A stretch of DNA of 64,000 bases from Aphrophora alni (GCA_963513935.1 OY740768.1:840404-904403), one strand, 5' to 3'; shown: positions 1 through 15,100, counted from the first letter of the stretch. The notes: generated from the letters alone by a model not told the origin. Numbers and translations are program-made.

Positions 1-152
1 ATGATACGAAATTTTACATGAGGAAAGAAGAAAGTTCAAATTTTACTGTGGTGTTTTCAATTCGAAAATATCTCTTATAGTTTCTGAGTAATTGATTCGA
101 GAAAACAGCCAATTTTCAAACTTTGCAAAATGGTAAGGTACCCCCCTTGCAG

Positions 153-299
153 TTTTTTAAGGCGAAAAATCGAGTTTTTGATTTTTGATTATTTTTATAG
201 CTTACTAGAAGCAGAATTAAATTTGGAGTCGAGTGGTGCTATTGAAATTTCAAAATTTTTAATATTTTTTTCATTTTTATCTAATTTTTGTAAAAATTT
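153..299. other. Phased A/T tracts, predicted intrinsically curved DNA
   Basis: Runs of 4-7 A or T recur with about one helical turn of spacing. Tract centres lie near 155, 167, 177, 184 and 194, and again near 249, 258, 268, 276, 287 and 298. A-tracts in phase with the helix are known to bend DNA, and curvature is common in satellites that package into heterochromatin. The tracts are seen in the sequence. The bending is inferred, and the same pattern repeats in every monomer. Confidence 0.5.
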
Positions 300-313
300 C
301 AACATTTAACAAT

Positions 314-541
314 ACCAATAATATGCACATCAATAGATGCAGAATTTAATAGAGAGTAAACCATTAAAAAATGACTTTGAAATCTCAAAGGGTTTACGAG
401 TAATTGCAGTTCAAAGTTTTTTCAAAAAAGATCAAAATTTTTTTAAACCAACGATATGGGTATCAAAAGATGCAGAATTGAAAGGAGAATAAACCCTGAA
501 AAAATCACTTTGACAACTCAAATGGTTTAAGAGTTATTGCA
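314..541. repeat. Internal direct sub-repeat pair B (314-408) and C (447-541) of the monomer
   Basis: The two 95-bp segments align without gaps at an offset of 133 bp. By hand count they differ at about 18 positions, giving about 80% identity. Shared stretches include agatgcagaatt, taaacc, actttga, ctcaaa and ggttta. The pair is present in every copy of the array. The divergence between B and C is far greater than between monomers, so this duplication predates the amplification of the 639-bp unit. Confidence 0.85.
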
Positions 542-3500
542 ATTTATATGTCAATAAAAATAGCTGATTTTAACATTTCACGTTTCGCCACTTGCAATAC
601 CTTTTTAAAACGCCTGTAGCTCCCTAACTATACATCGTAATGATACGAAATTTTACATGAGGAAAGAAGAAAGTTCAAATTTTACTGTGGTGTTTTCAAT
701 TCGAAAATATCTCTTATAGTTTCTGAGTAATTGATTCGAGAAAACAGCCAATTTTCAAACTTTGCAAAATGGTAAGGTACCCCCCTTGCAGTTTTTTAAG
801 GCGAAAAATCGAGTTTTTGATTTTTGATTATTTTTATAGCTTACTAGAAGCAGAATTAAATTTGGAGTCGAATGGTGCTATTGAAATTTCAAAATTTTTA
901 ATATTTTTTTCATTTTTATCTAATTTTTGTAAAAATTTCAACATTTAACAATACCAATAATATGCACATCAATAGATGCAGAATTTAATAGAGAGTAAAC
1001 CATTAAAAAATGACTTTGAAATCTCAAAGGGTTTACGAGTAATTGCAGTTCAAAGTTTTTTCAAAAAAGATCAAAATTTTTTTAAACCAACGATATGGGT
1101 ATCAAAAGATGCAGAATTGAAAGGAGAATAAACCCTGAAAAAATCACTTTGACAACTCAAATGGTTTAAGAGTTATTGCAATTTATATGTCAATAAAAAT
1201 AGCTGATTTTAACATTTCACGTTTCGCCACTTGCAATACCTTTTTAAAACGCCTGTAGCTCCCTAACTATACATCGTAATGATACGAAATTTTACATGAG
1301 GAAAGAAGAAAGTTCAAATTTTACTGTGGTGTTTTCAATTCGAAAATATCTCTTATAGTTTCTGAGTAATTGATTCGAGAAAACAGCCAATTTTCAAACT
1401 TTGCAAAATGGTAAGGTACCCCCCTTGCAGTTTTTTAAGGCGAAAAATCGAGTTTTTGATTTTTGATTATTTTTATAGCTTACTAGAAGCAGAATTAAAT
1501 TTGGAGTCGAATGGTGCTATTGAAATTTCAAAATTTTTAATATTTTTTTCATTTTTATCTAATTTTTGTAAAAATTTCAACATTTAACAATACCAATAAT
1601 ATGCACATCAATAGATGCAGAATTTAATAGAGAGTAAACCATTAAAAAATGACTTTGAAATCTCAAAGGGTTTACGAGTAATTTGCAGTTCAAAGTTTTT
1701 TCAAAAAAGATCAAAATTTTTTTAAACCAACGATATGGGTATCAAAAGATGCAGAATTGAAAGGAGAATAAACCCTGAAAAAATCACTTTGACAACTCAA
1801 ATGGTTTAAGAGTTATTGCAATTTATATGTCAATAAAAATAGCTGATTTTAACATTTCACGTTTCGCCACTTGCAATACCTTTTTAAAACGCCTGTAGCT
1901 CCCTAACTATACATCGTAATGATACGAAATTTTACATGAGGAAAGAAGAAAGTTCAAATTTTACTGTGGTGTTTTCAATTCGAAAATATCTCTTATAGTT
2001 TCTGAGTAATTGATTCGAGAAAACAGCCAATTTTCAAACTTTGCAAAATGGTAAGGTACCCCCCTTGCAGTTTTTTAAGGCGAAAAATCGAGTTTTTGAT
2101 TTTTGATTATTTTTATAGCTTACTAGAAGCAGAATTAAATTTGGAGTCGAATGGTGCTATTGAAATTTCAAAATTTTTAATATTTTTTTCATTTTTATCT
2201 AATTTTTGTAAAAATTTCAACATTTAACAATACCAATAATATGCACATCAATAGATGCAGAATTTAATAGAGAGTAAACCATTAAAAAATGACTTTGAAA
2301 TCTCAAAGGGTTTACGAGTAATTGCAGTTCAAAGTTTTTTCAAAAAAGATCAAAATTTTTTTAAACCAACGATATGGGTATCAAAAGATGCAGAATTGAA
2401 AGGAGAATAAACCCTGAAAAAATCACTTTGACAACTCAAATGGTTTAAGAGTTATTGCAATTTATATGTCAATAAAAATAGCTGATTTTAACATTTCACG
2501 TTTCGCCACTTGCAATACCTTTTTAAAACGCCTGTAGCTCCCTAACTATACATCGTAATGATACGAAATTTTACATGAGGAAAGAAGAAAGTTCAAATTT
2601 TACTGTGGTGTTTTCAATTCGAAAATATCTCTTATAGTTTCTGAGTAATTGATTCGAGAAAACAGCCAATTTTCAAACTTTGCAAAATGGTAAGGTACCC
2701 CCCTTGCAGTTTTTTAAGGCGAAAAATCGAGTTTTTGATTTTTGATTATTTTTATAGCTTACTAGAAGCAGAATTAAATTTGGAGTCGAGTGGTGCTATT
2801 GAAATTTCAAAATTTTTAATATTTTTTTCATTTTTATCTAATTTTTGTAAAAATTTCAACATTTAACAATACCAATAATATGCACATCAATAGATGCAGA
2901 ATTTAATAGAGAGTAAACCATTAAAAAATGACTTTGAAATCTCAAAGGGTTTACGAGTAATTTGCAGTTCAAAGTTTTTTCAAAAAAGATCAAAATTTTT
3001 TTAAACCAACGATATGGGTATCAAAAGATGCAGAATTGAAAGGAGAATAAACCCTGAAAAAATCACTTTGACAACTCAAATGGTTTAAGAGTTATTGCAA
3101 TTTATATGTCAATAAAAATAGCTGATTTTAACATTTCACGTTTCGCCACTTGCAATACCTTTTTAAAACGCCTGTAGCTCCCTAACTATACATCGTAATG
3201 ATACGAAATTTTACATGAGGAAAGAAGAAAGTTCAAATTTTACTGTGGTGTTTTCAATTCGAAAATATCTCTTATAGTTTCTGAGTAATTGATTCGAGAA
3301 AACAGCCAATTTTCAAACTTTGCAAAATGGTAAGGTACCCCCCTTGCAGTTTTTTAAGGCGAAAAATCGAGTTTTTGATTTTTGATTATTTTTATAGCTT
3401 ACTAGAAGCAGAATTAAATTTGGAGTCGAATGGTGCTATTGAAATTTCAAAATTTTTAATATTTTTTTCATTTTTATCTAATTTTTGTAAAAATTTCAAC

Positions 3501-6500
3501 ATTTAACAATACCAATAATATGCACATCAATAGATGCAGAATTTAATAGAGAGTAAACCATTAAAAAATGACTTTGAAATCTCAAAGGGTTTACGAGTAA
3601 TTGCAGTTCAAAGTTTTTTCAAAAAAGATCAAAATTTTTTTAAACCAACGATATGGGTATCAAAAGATGCAGAATTGAAAGGAGAATAAACCCTGAAAAA
3701 ATCACTTTGACAACTCAAATGGTTTAAGAGTTATTGCAATTTATATGTCAATAAAAATAGCTGATTTTAACATTTCACGTTTCGCCACTTGCAATACCTT
3801 TTTAAAACGCCTGTAGCTCCCTAACTATACATCGTAATGATACGAAATTTTACATGAGGAAAGAAGAAAGTTCAAATTTTACTGTGGTGTTTTCAATTCG
3901 AAAATATCTCTTATAGTTTCTGAGTAATTGATTCGAGAAAACAGCCAATTTTCAAACTTTGCAAAATGGTAAGGTACCCCCCTTGCAGTTTTTTAAGGCG
4001 AAAAATCGAGTTTTTGATTTTTGATTATTTTTATAGCTTACTAGAAGCAGAATTAAATTTGGAGTCGAGTGGTGCTATTGAAATTTCAAAATTTTTAATA
4101 TTTTTTTCATTTTTATCTAATTTTTGTAAAAATTTCAACATTTAACAATACCAATAATATGCACATCAATAGATGCAGAATTTAATAGAGAGTAAACCAT
4201 TAAAAAATGACTTTGAAATCTCAAAGGGTTTACGAGTAATTGCAGTTCAAAGTTTTTTCAAAAAAGATCAAAATTTTTTTAAACCAACGATATGGGTATC
4301 AAAAGATGCAGAATTGAAAGGAGAATAAACCCTGAAAAAATCACTTTGACAACTCAAATGGTTTAAGAGTTATTGCAATTTATATGTCAATAAAAATAGC
4401 TGATTTTAACATTTCACGTTTCGCCACTTGCAATACCTTTTTAAAACGCCTGTAGCTCCCTAACTATACATCGTAATGATACGAAATTTTACATGAGGAA
4501 AGAAGAAAGTTCAAATTTTACTGTGGTGTTTTCAATTCGAAAATATCTCTTATAGTTTCTGAGTAATTGATTCGAGAAAACAGCCAATTTTCAAACTTTG
4601 CAAAATGGTAAGGTACCCCCCTTGCAGTTTTTTAAGGCGAAAAATCGAGTTTTTGATTTTTGATTATTTTTATAGCTTACTAGAAGCAGAATTAAATTTG
4701 GAGTCGAGTGGTGCTATTGAAATTTCAAAATTTTTAATATTTTTTTCATTTTTATCTAATTTTTGTAAAAATTTCAACATTTAACAATACCAATAATATG
4801 CACATCAATAGATGCAGAATTTAATAGAGAGTAAACCATTAAAAAATGACTTTGAAATCTCAAAGGGTTTACGAGTAATTGCAGTTCAAAGTTTTTTCAA
4901 AAAAGATCAAAATTTTTTTAAACCAACGATATGGGTATCAAAAGATGCAGAATTGAAAGGAGAATAAACCCTGAAAAAATCACTTTGACAACTCAAATGG
5001 TTTAAGAGTTATTGCAATTTATATGTCAATAAAAATAGCTGATTTTAACATTTCACGTTTCGCCACTTGCAATACCTTTTTAAAACGCCTGTAGCTCCCT
5101 AACTATACATCGTAATGATACGAAATTTTACATGAGGAAAGAAGAAAGTTCAAATTTTACTGTGGTGTTTTCAATTCGAAAATATCTCTTATAGTTTCTG
5201 AGTAATTGATTCGAGAAAACAGCCAATTTTCAAACTTTGCAAAATGGTAAGGTACCCCCCTTGCAGTTTTTTAAGGCGAAAAATCGAGTTTTTGAATTTT
5301 ATTATTTTTATAGCTTACTAGAAGCAGAATTAAATTTGGAGTCGAGTGGTGCTATTGAAATTTCAAAATTTTTAATATTTTTTTCATTTTTATCTAATTT
5401 TTGTAAAAATTTCAACATTTAACAATACCAATAATATGCACATCAATAGATGCAGAATTTAATAGAGAGTAAACCATTAAAAAATGACTTTGAAATCTCA
5501 AAGGGTTTACGAGTAATTGCAGTTCAAAGTTTTTTCAAAAAAGATCAAAATTTTTTTAAACCAACGATATGGGTATCAAAAGATGCAGAATTGAAAGGAG
5601 AATAAACCCTGAAAAAATCACTTTGACAACTCAAATGGTTTAAGAGTTATTGCAATTTATATGTCAATAAAAATAGCTGATTTTAACATTTCACGTTTCG
5701 CCACTTGCAATACCTTTTTAAAACGCCTGTAGCTCCCTAACTATACATCGTAATGATACGAAATTTTACATGAGGAAAGAAGAAAGTTCAAATTTTACTG
5801 TGGTGTTTTCAATTCGAAAATATCTCTTATAGTTTCTGAGTAATTGATTCGAGAAAACAGCCAATTTTCAAACTTTGCAAAATGGTAAGGTACCCCCCTT
5901 GCAGTTTTTTAAGGCGAAAAATCGAGTTTTTGATTTTTGATTATTTTTATAGCTTACTAGAAGCAGAATTAAATTTGGAGTCGAGTGGTGCTATTGAAAT
6001 TTCAAAATTTTTAATATTTTTTTCATTTTTATCTAATTTTTGTAAAAATTTCAACATTTAACAATACCAATAATATGCACATCAATAGATGCAGAATTTA
6101 ATAGAGAGTAAACCATTAAAAAATGACTTTGAAATCTCAAAGGGTTTACGAGTAATTGCAGTTCAAAGTTTTTTCAAAAAAGATCAAAATTTTTTTAAAC
6201 CAACGATATGGGTATCAAAAGATGCAGAATTGAAAGGAGAATAAACCCTGAAAAAATCACTTTGACAACTCAAATGGTTTAAGAGTTATTGCAATTTATA
6301 TGTCAATAAAAATAGCTGATTTTAACATTTCACGTTTCGCCACTTGCAATACCTTTTTAAAACGCCTGTAGCTCCCTAACTATACATCGTAATGATACGA
6401 AATTTTACATGAGGAAAGAAGAAAGTTCAAATTTTACTGTGGTGTTTTCAATTCGAAAATATCTCTTATAGTTTCTGAGTAATTGATTCGAGAAAACAGC

Positions 6501-9500
6501 CAATTTTCAAACTTTGCAAAATGGTAAGGTACCCCCCTTGCAGTTTTTTAAGGCGAAAAATCGAGTTTTTGATTTTTGATTATTTTTATAGCTTACTAGA
6601 AGCAGAATTAAATTTGGAGTCGAGTGGTGCTATTGAAATTTCAAAATTTTTAATATTTTTTTCATTTTTATCTAATTTTTGTAAAAATTTCAACATTTAA
6701 CAATACCAATAATATGCACATCAATAGATGCAGAATTTAATAGAGAGTAAACCATTAAAAAATGACTTTGAAATCTCAAAGGGTTTACGAGTAATTGCAG
6801 TTCAAAGTTTTTTCAAAAAAGATCAAAATTTTTTTAAACCAACGATATGGGTATCAAAAGATGCAGAATTGAAAGGAGAATAAACCCTGAAAAAATCACT
6901 TTGACAACTCAAATGGTTTAAGAGTTATTGCAATTTATATGTCAATAAAAATAGCTGATTTTAACATTTCACGTTTCGCCACTTGCAATACCTTTTTAAA
7001 ACGCCTGTAGCTCCCTAACTATACATCGTAATGATACGAAATTTTACATGAGGAAAGAAGAAAGTTCAAATTTTACTGTGGTGTTTTCAATTCGAAAATA
7101 TCTCTTATAGTTTCTGAGTAATTGATTCGAGAAAACAGCCAATTTTCAAACTTTGCAAAATGGTAAGGTACCCCCCTTGCAGTTTTTTAAGGCGAAAAAT
7201 CGAGTTTTTGATTTTTGATTATTTTTATAGCTTACTAGAAGCAGAATTAAATTTGGAGTCGAATGGTGCTATTGAAATTTCAAAATTTTTAATATTTTTT
7301 TCATTTTTATCTAATTTTTGTAAAAATTTCAACATTTAACAATACCAATAATATGCACATCAATAGATGCAGAATTTAATAGAGAGTAAACCATTAAAAA
7401 ATGACTTTGAAATCTCAAAGGGTTTACGAGTAATTGCAGTTCAAAGTTTTTTCAAAAAAGATCAAAATTTTTTTAAACCAACGATATGGGTATCAAAAGA
7501 TGCAGAATTGAAAGGAGAATAAACCCTGAAAAAATCACTTTGACAACTCAAATGGTTTAAGAGTTATTGCAATTTATATGTCAATAAAAATAGCTGATTT
7601 TAACATTTCACGTTTCGCCACTTGCAATACCTTTTTAAAACGCCTGTAGCTCCCTAACTATACATCGTAATGATACGAAATTTTACATGAGGAAAGAAGA
7701 AAGTTCAAATTTTACTGTGGTGTTTTCAATTCGAAAATATCTCTTATAGTTTCTGAGTAATTGATTCGAGAAAACAGCCAATTTTCAAACTTTGCAAAAT
7801 GGTAAGGTACCCCCCTTGCAGTTTTTTAAGGCGAAAAATCGAGTTTTTGATTTTTGATTATTTTTATAGCTTACTAGAAGCAGAATTAAATTTGGAGTCG
7901 AGTGGTGCTATTGAAATTTCAAAATTTTTAATATTTTTTTCATTTTTATCTAATTTTTGTAAAAATTTCAACATTTAACAATACCAATAATATGCACATC
8001 AATAGATGCAGAATTTAATAGAGAGTAAACCATTAAAAAATGACTTTGAAATCTCAAAGGGTTTACGAGTAATTGCAGTTCAAAGTTTTTTCAAAAAAGA
8101 TCAAAAATTTTTTAAACCAACGATATGGGTATCAAAAGATGCAGAATTGAAAGGAGAATAAACCCTGAAAAAATCACTTTGACAACTCAAATGGTTTAAG
8201 AGTTATTGCAATTTATATGTCAATAAAAATAGCTGATTTTAACATTTCACGTTTCGCCACTTGCAATACCTTTTTAAAACGCCTGTAGCTCCCTAACTAT
8301 ACATCGTAATGATACGAAATTTTACATGAGGAAAGAAGAAAGTTCAAATTTTACTGTGGTGTTTTCAATTCGAAAATATCTCTTATAGTTTCTGAGTAAT
8401 TGATTCGAGAAAACAGCCAATTTTCAAACTTTGCAAAATGGTAAGGTACCCCCCTTGCAGTTTTTTAAGGCGAAAAATCGAGTTTTTGATTTTTGATTAT
8501 TTTTATAGCTTACTAGAAGCAGAATTAAATTTGGAGTCGAGTGGTGCTATTGAAATTTCAAAATTTTTAATATTTTTTTCATTTTTATCTAATTTTTGTA
8601 AAAATTTCAACATTTAACAATACCAATAATATGCACATCAATAGATGCAGAATTTAATAGAGAGTAAACCATTAAAAAATGACTTTGAAATCTCAAAGGG
8701 TTTACGAGTAATTGCAGTTCAAAGTTTTTTCAAAAAAGATCAAAATTTTTTTAAACCAACGATATGGGTATCAAAAGATGCAGAATTGAAAGGAGAATAA
8801 ACCCTGAAAAAATCACTTTGACAACTCAAATGGTTTAAGAGTTATTGCAATTTATATGTCAATAAAAATAGCTGATTTTAACATTTCACGTTTCGCCACT
8901 TGCAATACCTTTTTAAAACGCCTGTAGCTCCCTAACTATACATCGTAATGATACGAAATTTTACATGAGGAAAGAAGAAAGTTCAAATTTTACTGTGGTG
9001 TTTTCAATTCGAAAATATCTCTTATAGTTTCTGAGTAATTGATTCGAGAAAACAGCCAATTTTCAAACTTTGCAAAATGGTAAGGTACCACCCTTGCAGT
9101 TTTTTAAGGCGAAAAATCGAGTTTTTGATTTTTGATTATTTTTATAGCTTACTAGAAGCAGAATTAAATTTGGAGTCGAGTGGTGCTATTGAAATTTCAA
9201 AATTTTTAATATTTTTTTCATTTTTATCTAATTTTTGTAAAAATTTCAACATTTAACAATACCAATAATATGCACATCAATAGATGCAGAATTTAATAGA
9301 GAGTAAACCATTAAAAAATGACTTTGAAATCTCAAAGGGTTTACGAGTAATTGCAGTTCAAAGTTTTTTCAAAAAAGATCAAAATTTTTTTAAACCAACG
9401 ATATGGGTATCAAAAGATGCAGAATTGAAAGGAGAATAAACCCTGAAAAAATCACTTTGACAACTCAAATGGTTTAAGAGTTATTGCAATTTATATGTCA

Positions 9501-12142
9501 ATAAAAATAGCTGATTTTAACATTTCACGTTTCGCCACTTGCAATACCTTTTTAAAACGCCTGTAGCTCCCTAACTATACATCGTAATGATACGAAATTT
9601 TACATGAGGAAAGAAGAAAGTTCAAATTTTACTGTGGTGTTTTCAATTCGAAAATATCTCTTATAGTTTCTGAGTAATTGATTCGAGAAAACAGCCAATT
9701 TTCAAACTTTGCAAAATGGTAAGGTACCCCCCTTGCAGTTTTTTAAGGCGAAAAATCGAGTTTTTGATTTTTGATTATTTTTATAGCTTACTAGAAGCAG
9801 AATTAAATTTGGAGTCGAGTGGTGCTATTGAAATTTCAAAATTTTTAATATTTTTTTCATTTTTATCTAATTTTTGTAAAAATTTCAACATTTAACAATA
9901 CCAATAATATGCACATCAATAGATGCAGAATTTAATAGAGAGTAAACCATTAAAAAATGACTTTGAAATCTCAAAGGGTTTACGAGTAATTGCAGTTCAA
10001 AGTTTTTTCAAAAAAGATCAAAATTTTTTTAAACCAACGATATGGGTATCAAAAGATGCAGAATTGAAAGGAGAATAAACCCTGAAAAAATCACTTTGAC
10101 AACTCAAATGGTTTAAGAGTTATTGCAATTTATATGTCAATAAAAATAGCTGATTTTAACATTTCACGTTTCGCCACTTGCAATACCTTTTTAAAACGCC
10201 TGTAGCTCCCTAACTATACATCGTAATGATACGAAATTTTACATGAGGAAAGAAGAAAGTTCAAATTTTACTGTGGTGTTTTCAATTCGAAAATATCTCT
10301 TATAGTTTCTGAGTAATTGATTCGAGAAAACAGCCAATTTTCAAACTTTGCAAAATGGTAAGGTACCCCCCTTGCAGTTTTTTAAGGCGAAAAATCGAGT
10401 TTTTGATTTTTGATTATTTTTATAGCTTACTAGAAGCAGAATTAAATTTGGAGTCGAGTGGTGCTATTGAAATTTCAAAATTTTTAATATTTTTTTCATT
10501 TTTATCTAATTTTTGTAAAAATTTCAACATTTAACAATACCAATAATATGCACATCAATAGATGCAGAATTTAATAGAGAGTAAACCAATAAAAAATGAC
10601 TTTGAAATCTCAAAGGGTTTACGAGTAATTGCAGTTCAAAGTTTTTTCAAAAAAGATCAAAATTTTTTTAAACCAACGATATGGGTATCAAAAGATGCAG
10701 AATTGAAAGGAGAATAAACCCTGAAAAAATCACTTTGACAACTCAAATGGTTTAAGAGTTATTGCAATTTATATGTCAATAAAAATAGCTGATTTTAACA
10801 TTTCACGTTTCGCCACTTGCAATACCTTTTTAAAACGCCTGTAGCTCCCTAACTATACATCGTAATGATACGAAATTTTACATGAGGAAAGAAGAAAGTT
10901 CAAATTTTACTGTGGTGTTTTCAATTCGAAAATATCTCTTATAGTTTCTGAGTAATTGATTCGAGAAAACAGCCAATTTTCAAACTTTGCAAAATGGTAA
11001 GGTACCCCCCTTGCAGTTTTTTAAGGCGAAAAATCGAGTTTTTGATTTTTGATTATTTTTATAGCTTACTAGAAGCAGAATTAAATTTGGAGTCGAGTGG
11101 TGCTATTGAAATTTCAAAATTTTTAATATTTTTTTCATTTTTATCTAATTTTTGTAAAAATTTCAACATTTAACAATACCAATAATATGCACATCAATAG
11201 ATGCAGAATTTAATAGAGAGTAAACCATTAAAAAATGACTTTGAAATCTCAAAGGGTTTACGAGTAATTGCAGTTCAAAGTTTTTTCAAAAAAGATCAAA
11301 AATTTTTTAAACCAACGATATGGGTATCAAAAGATGCAGAATTGAAAGGAGAATAAACCCTGAAAAAATCACTTTGACAACTCAAATGGTTTAAGAGTTA
11401 TTGCAATTTATATGTCAATAAAAATAGCTGATTTTAACATTTCACGTTTCGCCACTTGCAATACCTTTTTAAAACGCCTGTAGCTCCCTAACTATACATC
11501 GTAATGATACGAAATTTTACATGAGGAAAGAAGAAAGTTCAAATTTTACTGTGGTGTTTTCAATTCGAAAATATCTCTTATAGTTTCTGAGTAATTGATT
11601 CGAGAAAACAGCCAATTTTCAAACTTTGCAAAATGGTAAGGTACCCCCCTTGCAGTTTTTTAAGGCGAAAAATCGAGTTTTTGATTTTTGATTATTTTTA
11701 TAGCTTACTAGAAGCAGAATTAAATTTGGAGTCGAGTGGTGCTATTGAAATTTCAAAATTTTTAATATTTTTTTCATTTTTATCTAATTTTTGTAAAAAT
11801 TTCAACATTTAACAATACCAATAATATGCACATCAATAGATGCAGAATTTAATAGAGAGTAAACCATTAAAAAATGACTTTGAAATCTCAAAGGGTTTAC
11901 GAGTAATTGCAGTTCAAAGTTTTTTCAAAAAAGATCAAAATTTTTTTAAACCAACGATATGGGTATCAAAAGATGCAGAATTGAAAGGAGAATAAACCCT
12001 GAAAAAATCACTTTGACAACTCAAATGGTTTAAGAGTTATTGCAATTTATATGTCAATAAAAATAGCTGATTTTAACATTTCACGTTTCGCCACTTGCAA
12101 TACCTTTTTAAAACGCCTGTAGCTCCCTAACTATACATCGTA

Positions 12143-15100
12143 ATGATACGAAATTTTACATGAGGAAAGAAGAAAGTTCAAATTTTACTGTGGTGTTTTC
12201 AATTCGAAAATATCTCTTATAGTTTCTGAGTAATTGATTCGAGAAAACAGCCAATTTTCAAACTTTGCAAAATGGTAAGGTACCCCCCTTGCAGTTTTTT
12301 AAGGCGAAAAATCGAGTTTTTGATTTTTGATTATTTTTATAGCTTACTAGAAGCAGAATTAAATTTGGAGTCGAATGGTGCTATTGAAATTTCAAAATTT
12401 TTAATATTTTTTTCATTTTTATCTAATTTTTGTAAAAATTTCAACATTTAACAATACCAATAATATGCACATCAATAGATGCAGAATTTAATAGAGAGTA
12501 AACCATTAAAAAATGACTTTGAAATCTCAAAGGGTTTACGAGTAATTGCAGTTCAAAGTTTTTTCAAAAAAGATCAAAATTTTTTTAAACCAACGATATG
12601 GGTATCAAAAGATGCAGAATTGAAAGGAGAATAAACCCTGAAAAAATCACTTTGACAACTCAAATGGTTTAAGAGTTATTGCAATTTATATGTCAATAAA
12701 AATAGCTGATTTTAACATTTCACGTTTCGCCACTTGCAATACCTTTTTAAAACGCCTGTAGCTCCCTAACTATACATCGTAATGATACGAAATTTTACAT
12801 GAGGAAAGAAGAAAGTTCAAATTTTACTGTGGTGTTTTCAATTCGAAAATATCTCTTATAGTTTCTGAGTAATTGATTCGAGAAAACAGCCAATTTTCAA
12901 ACTTTGCAAAATGGTAAGGTACCCCCCTTGCAGTTTTTTAAGGCGAAAAATCGAGTTTTTGATTTTTGATTATTTTTATAGCTTACTAGAAGCAGAATTA
13001 AATTTGGAGTCGAGTGGTGCTATTGAAATTTCAAAATTTTTAATATTTTTTTCATTTTTATCTAATTTTTGTAAAAATTTCAACATTTAACAATACCAAT
13101 AATATGCACATCAATAGATGCAGAATTTAATAGAGAGTAAACCATTAAAAAATGACTTTGAAATCTCAAAGGGTTTACGAGTAATTGCAGTTCAAAGTTT
13201 TTTCAAAAAAGATCAAAAATTTTTTAAACCAACGATATGGGTATCAAAAGATGCAGAATTGAAAGGAGAATAAACCCTGAAAAAATCACTTTGACAACTC
13301 AAATGGTTTAAGAGTTATTGCAATTTATATGTCAATAAAAATAGCTGATTTTAACATTTCACGTTTCGCCACTTGCAATACCTTTTTAAAACGCCTGTAG
13401 CTCCCTAACTATACATCGTAATGATACGAAATTTTACATGAGGAAAGAAGAAAGTTCAAATTTTACTGTGGTGTTTTCAATTCGAAAATATCTCTTATAG
13501 TTTCTGAGTAATTGATTCGAGAAAACAGCCAATTTTCAAACTTTGCAAAATGGTAAGGTACCCCCCTTGCAGTTTTTTAAGGCGAAAAATCGAGTTTTTG
13601 ATTTTTGATTATTTTTATAGCTTACTAGAAGCAGAATTAAATTTGGAGTCGAGTGGTGCTATTGAAATTTCAAAATTTTTAATATTTTTTTCATTTTTAT
13701 CTAATTTTTGTAAAAATTTCAACATTTAACAATACCAATAATATGCACATCAATAGATGCAGAATTTAATAGAGAGTAAACCATTAAAAAATGACTTTGA
13801 AATCTCAAAGGGTTTACGAGTAATTGCAGTTCAAAGTTTTTTCAAAAAAGATCAAAATTTTTTTAAACCAACGATATGGGTATCAAAAGATGCAGAATTG
13901 AAAGGAGAATAAACCCTGAAAAAATCACTTTGACAACTCAAATGGTTTAAGAGTTATTGCAATTTATATGTCAATAAAAATAGCTGATTTTAACATTTCA
14001 CGTTTCGCCACTTGCAATACCTTTTTAAAACGCCTGTAGCTCCCTAACTATACATCGTAATGATACGAAATTTTACATGAGGAAAGAAGAAAGTTCAAAT
14101 TTTACTGTGGTGTTTTCAATTCGAAAATATCTCTTATAGTTTCTGAGTAATTGATTCGAGAAAACAGCCAATTTTCAAACTTTGCAAAATGGTAAGGTAC
14201 CCCCCTTGCAGTTTTTTAAGGCGAAAAATCGAGTTTTTGATTTTTGATTATTTTTATAGCTTACTAGAAGCAGAATTAAATTTGGAGTCGAATGGTGCTA
14301 TTGAAATTTCAAAATTTTTAATATTTTTTTCATTTTTATCTAATTTTTGTAAAAATTTCAACATTTAACAATACCAATAATATGCACATCAATAGATGCA
14401 GAATTTAATAGAGAGTAAACCATTAAAAAATGACTTTGAAATCTCAAAGGGTTTACGAGTAATTGCAGTTCAAAGTTTTTTCAAAAAAGATCAAAATTTT
14501 TTTAAACCAACGATATGGGTATCAAAAGATGCAGAATTGAAAGGAGAATAAACCCTGAAAAAATCACTTTGACAACTCAAATGGTTTAAGAGTTATTGCA
14601 ATTTATATGTCAATAAAAATAGCTGATTTTAACATTTCACGTTTCGCCACTTGCAATACCTTTTTAAAACGCCTGTAGCTCCCTAACTATACATCGTAAT
14701 GATACGAAATTTTACATGAGGAAAGAAGAAAGTTCAAATTTTACTGTGGTGTTTTCAATTCGAAAATATCTCTTATAGTTTCTGAGTAATTGATTCGAGA
14801 AAACAGCCAATTTTCAAACTTTGCAAAATGGTAAGGTACCCCCCTTGCAGTTTTTTAAGGCGAAAAATCGAGTTTTTGATTTTTGATTATTTTTATAGCT
14901 TACTAGAAGCAGAATTAAATTTGGAGTCGAGTGGTGCTATTGAAATTTCAAAATTTTTAATATTTTTTTCATTTTTATCTAATTTTTGTAAAAATTTCAA
15001 CATTTAACAATACCAATAATATGCACATCAATAGATGCAGAATTTAATAGAGAGTAAACCATTAAAAAATGACTTTGAAATCTCAAAGGGTTTACGAGTA

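Larger units (their letters stand above)
1..639. repeat. Reference satellite monomer (639 bp) with four related sub-segments
   Basis: This is the first complete monomer, used here for monomer coordinates. Within it the phrase gcagaatt recurs at 211, 339 and 472, each time in similar surroundings, and the phrase gagt(a/t)attg recurs near 88, 398 and 531. Four related segments can be recognised. A starts near 200 and runs through the T-tract region. B is 314-408 and C is 447-541. D is about 1-125 and is the most diverged. B and C are the clearest pair. The monomer therefore seems to have grown from a shorter ancestral repeat of about 130 bp that duplicated, diverged and was then amplified as a 639-bp unit. 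Average spacing is about 160 bp, close to a nucleosome repeat, which may be coincidence. Confidence 0.75.

Noticed and set aside
5237..5422. 61-codon ORF in satellite copy 9
   Set aside because: It is non-ATG started, depends on a one-base deletion in one monomer, and sits in satellite DNA whose other copies have stops in this frame.
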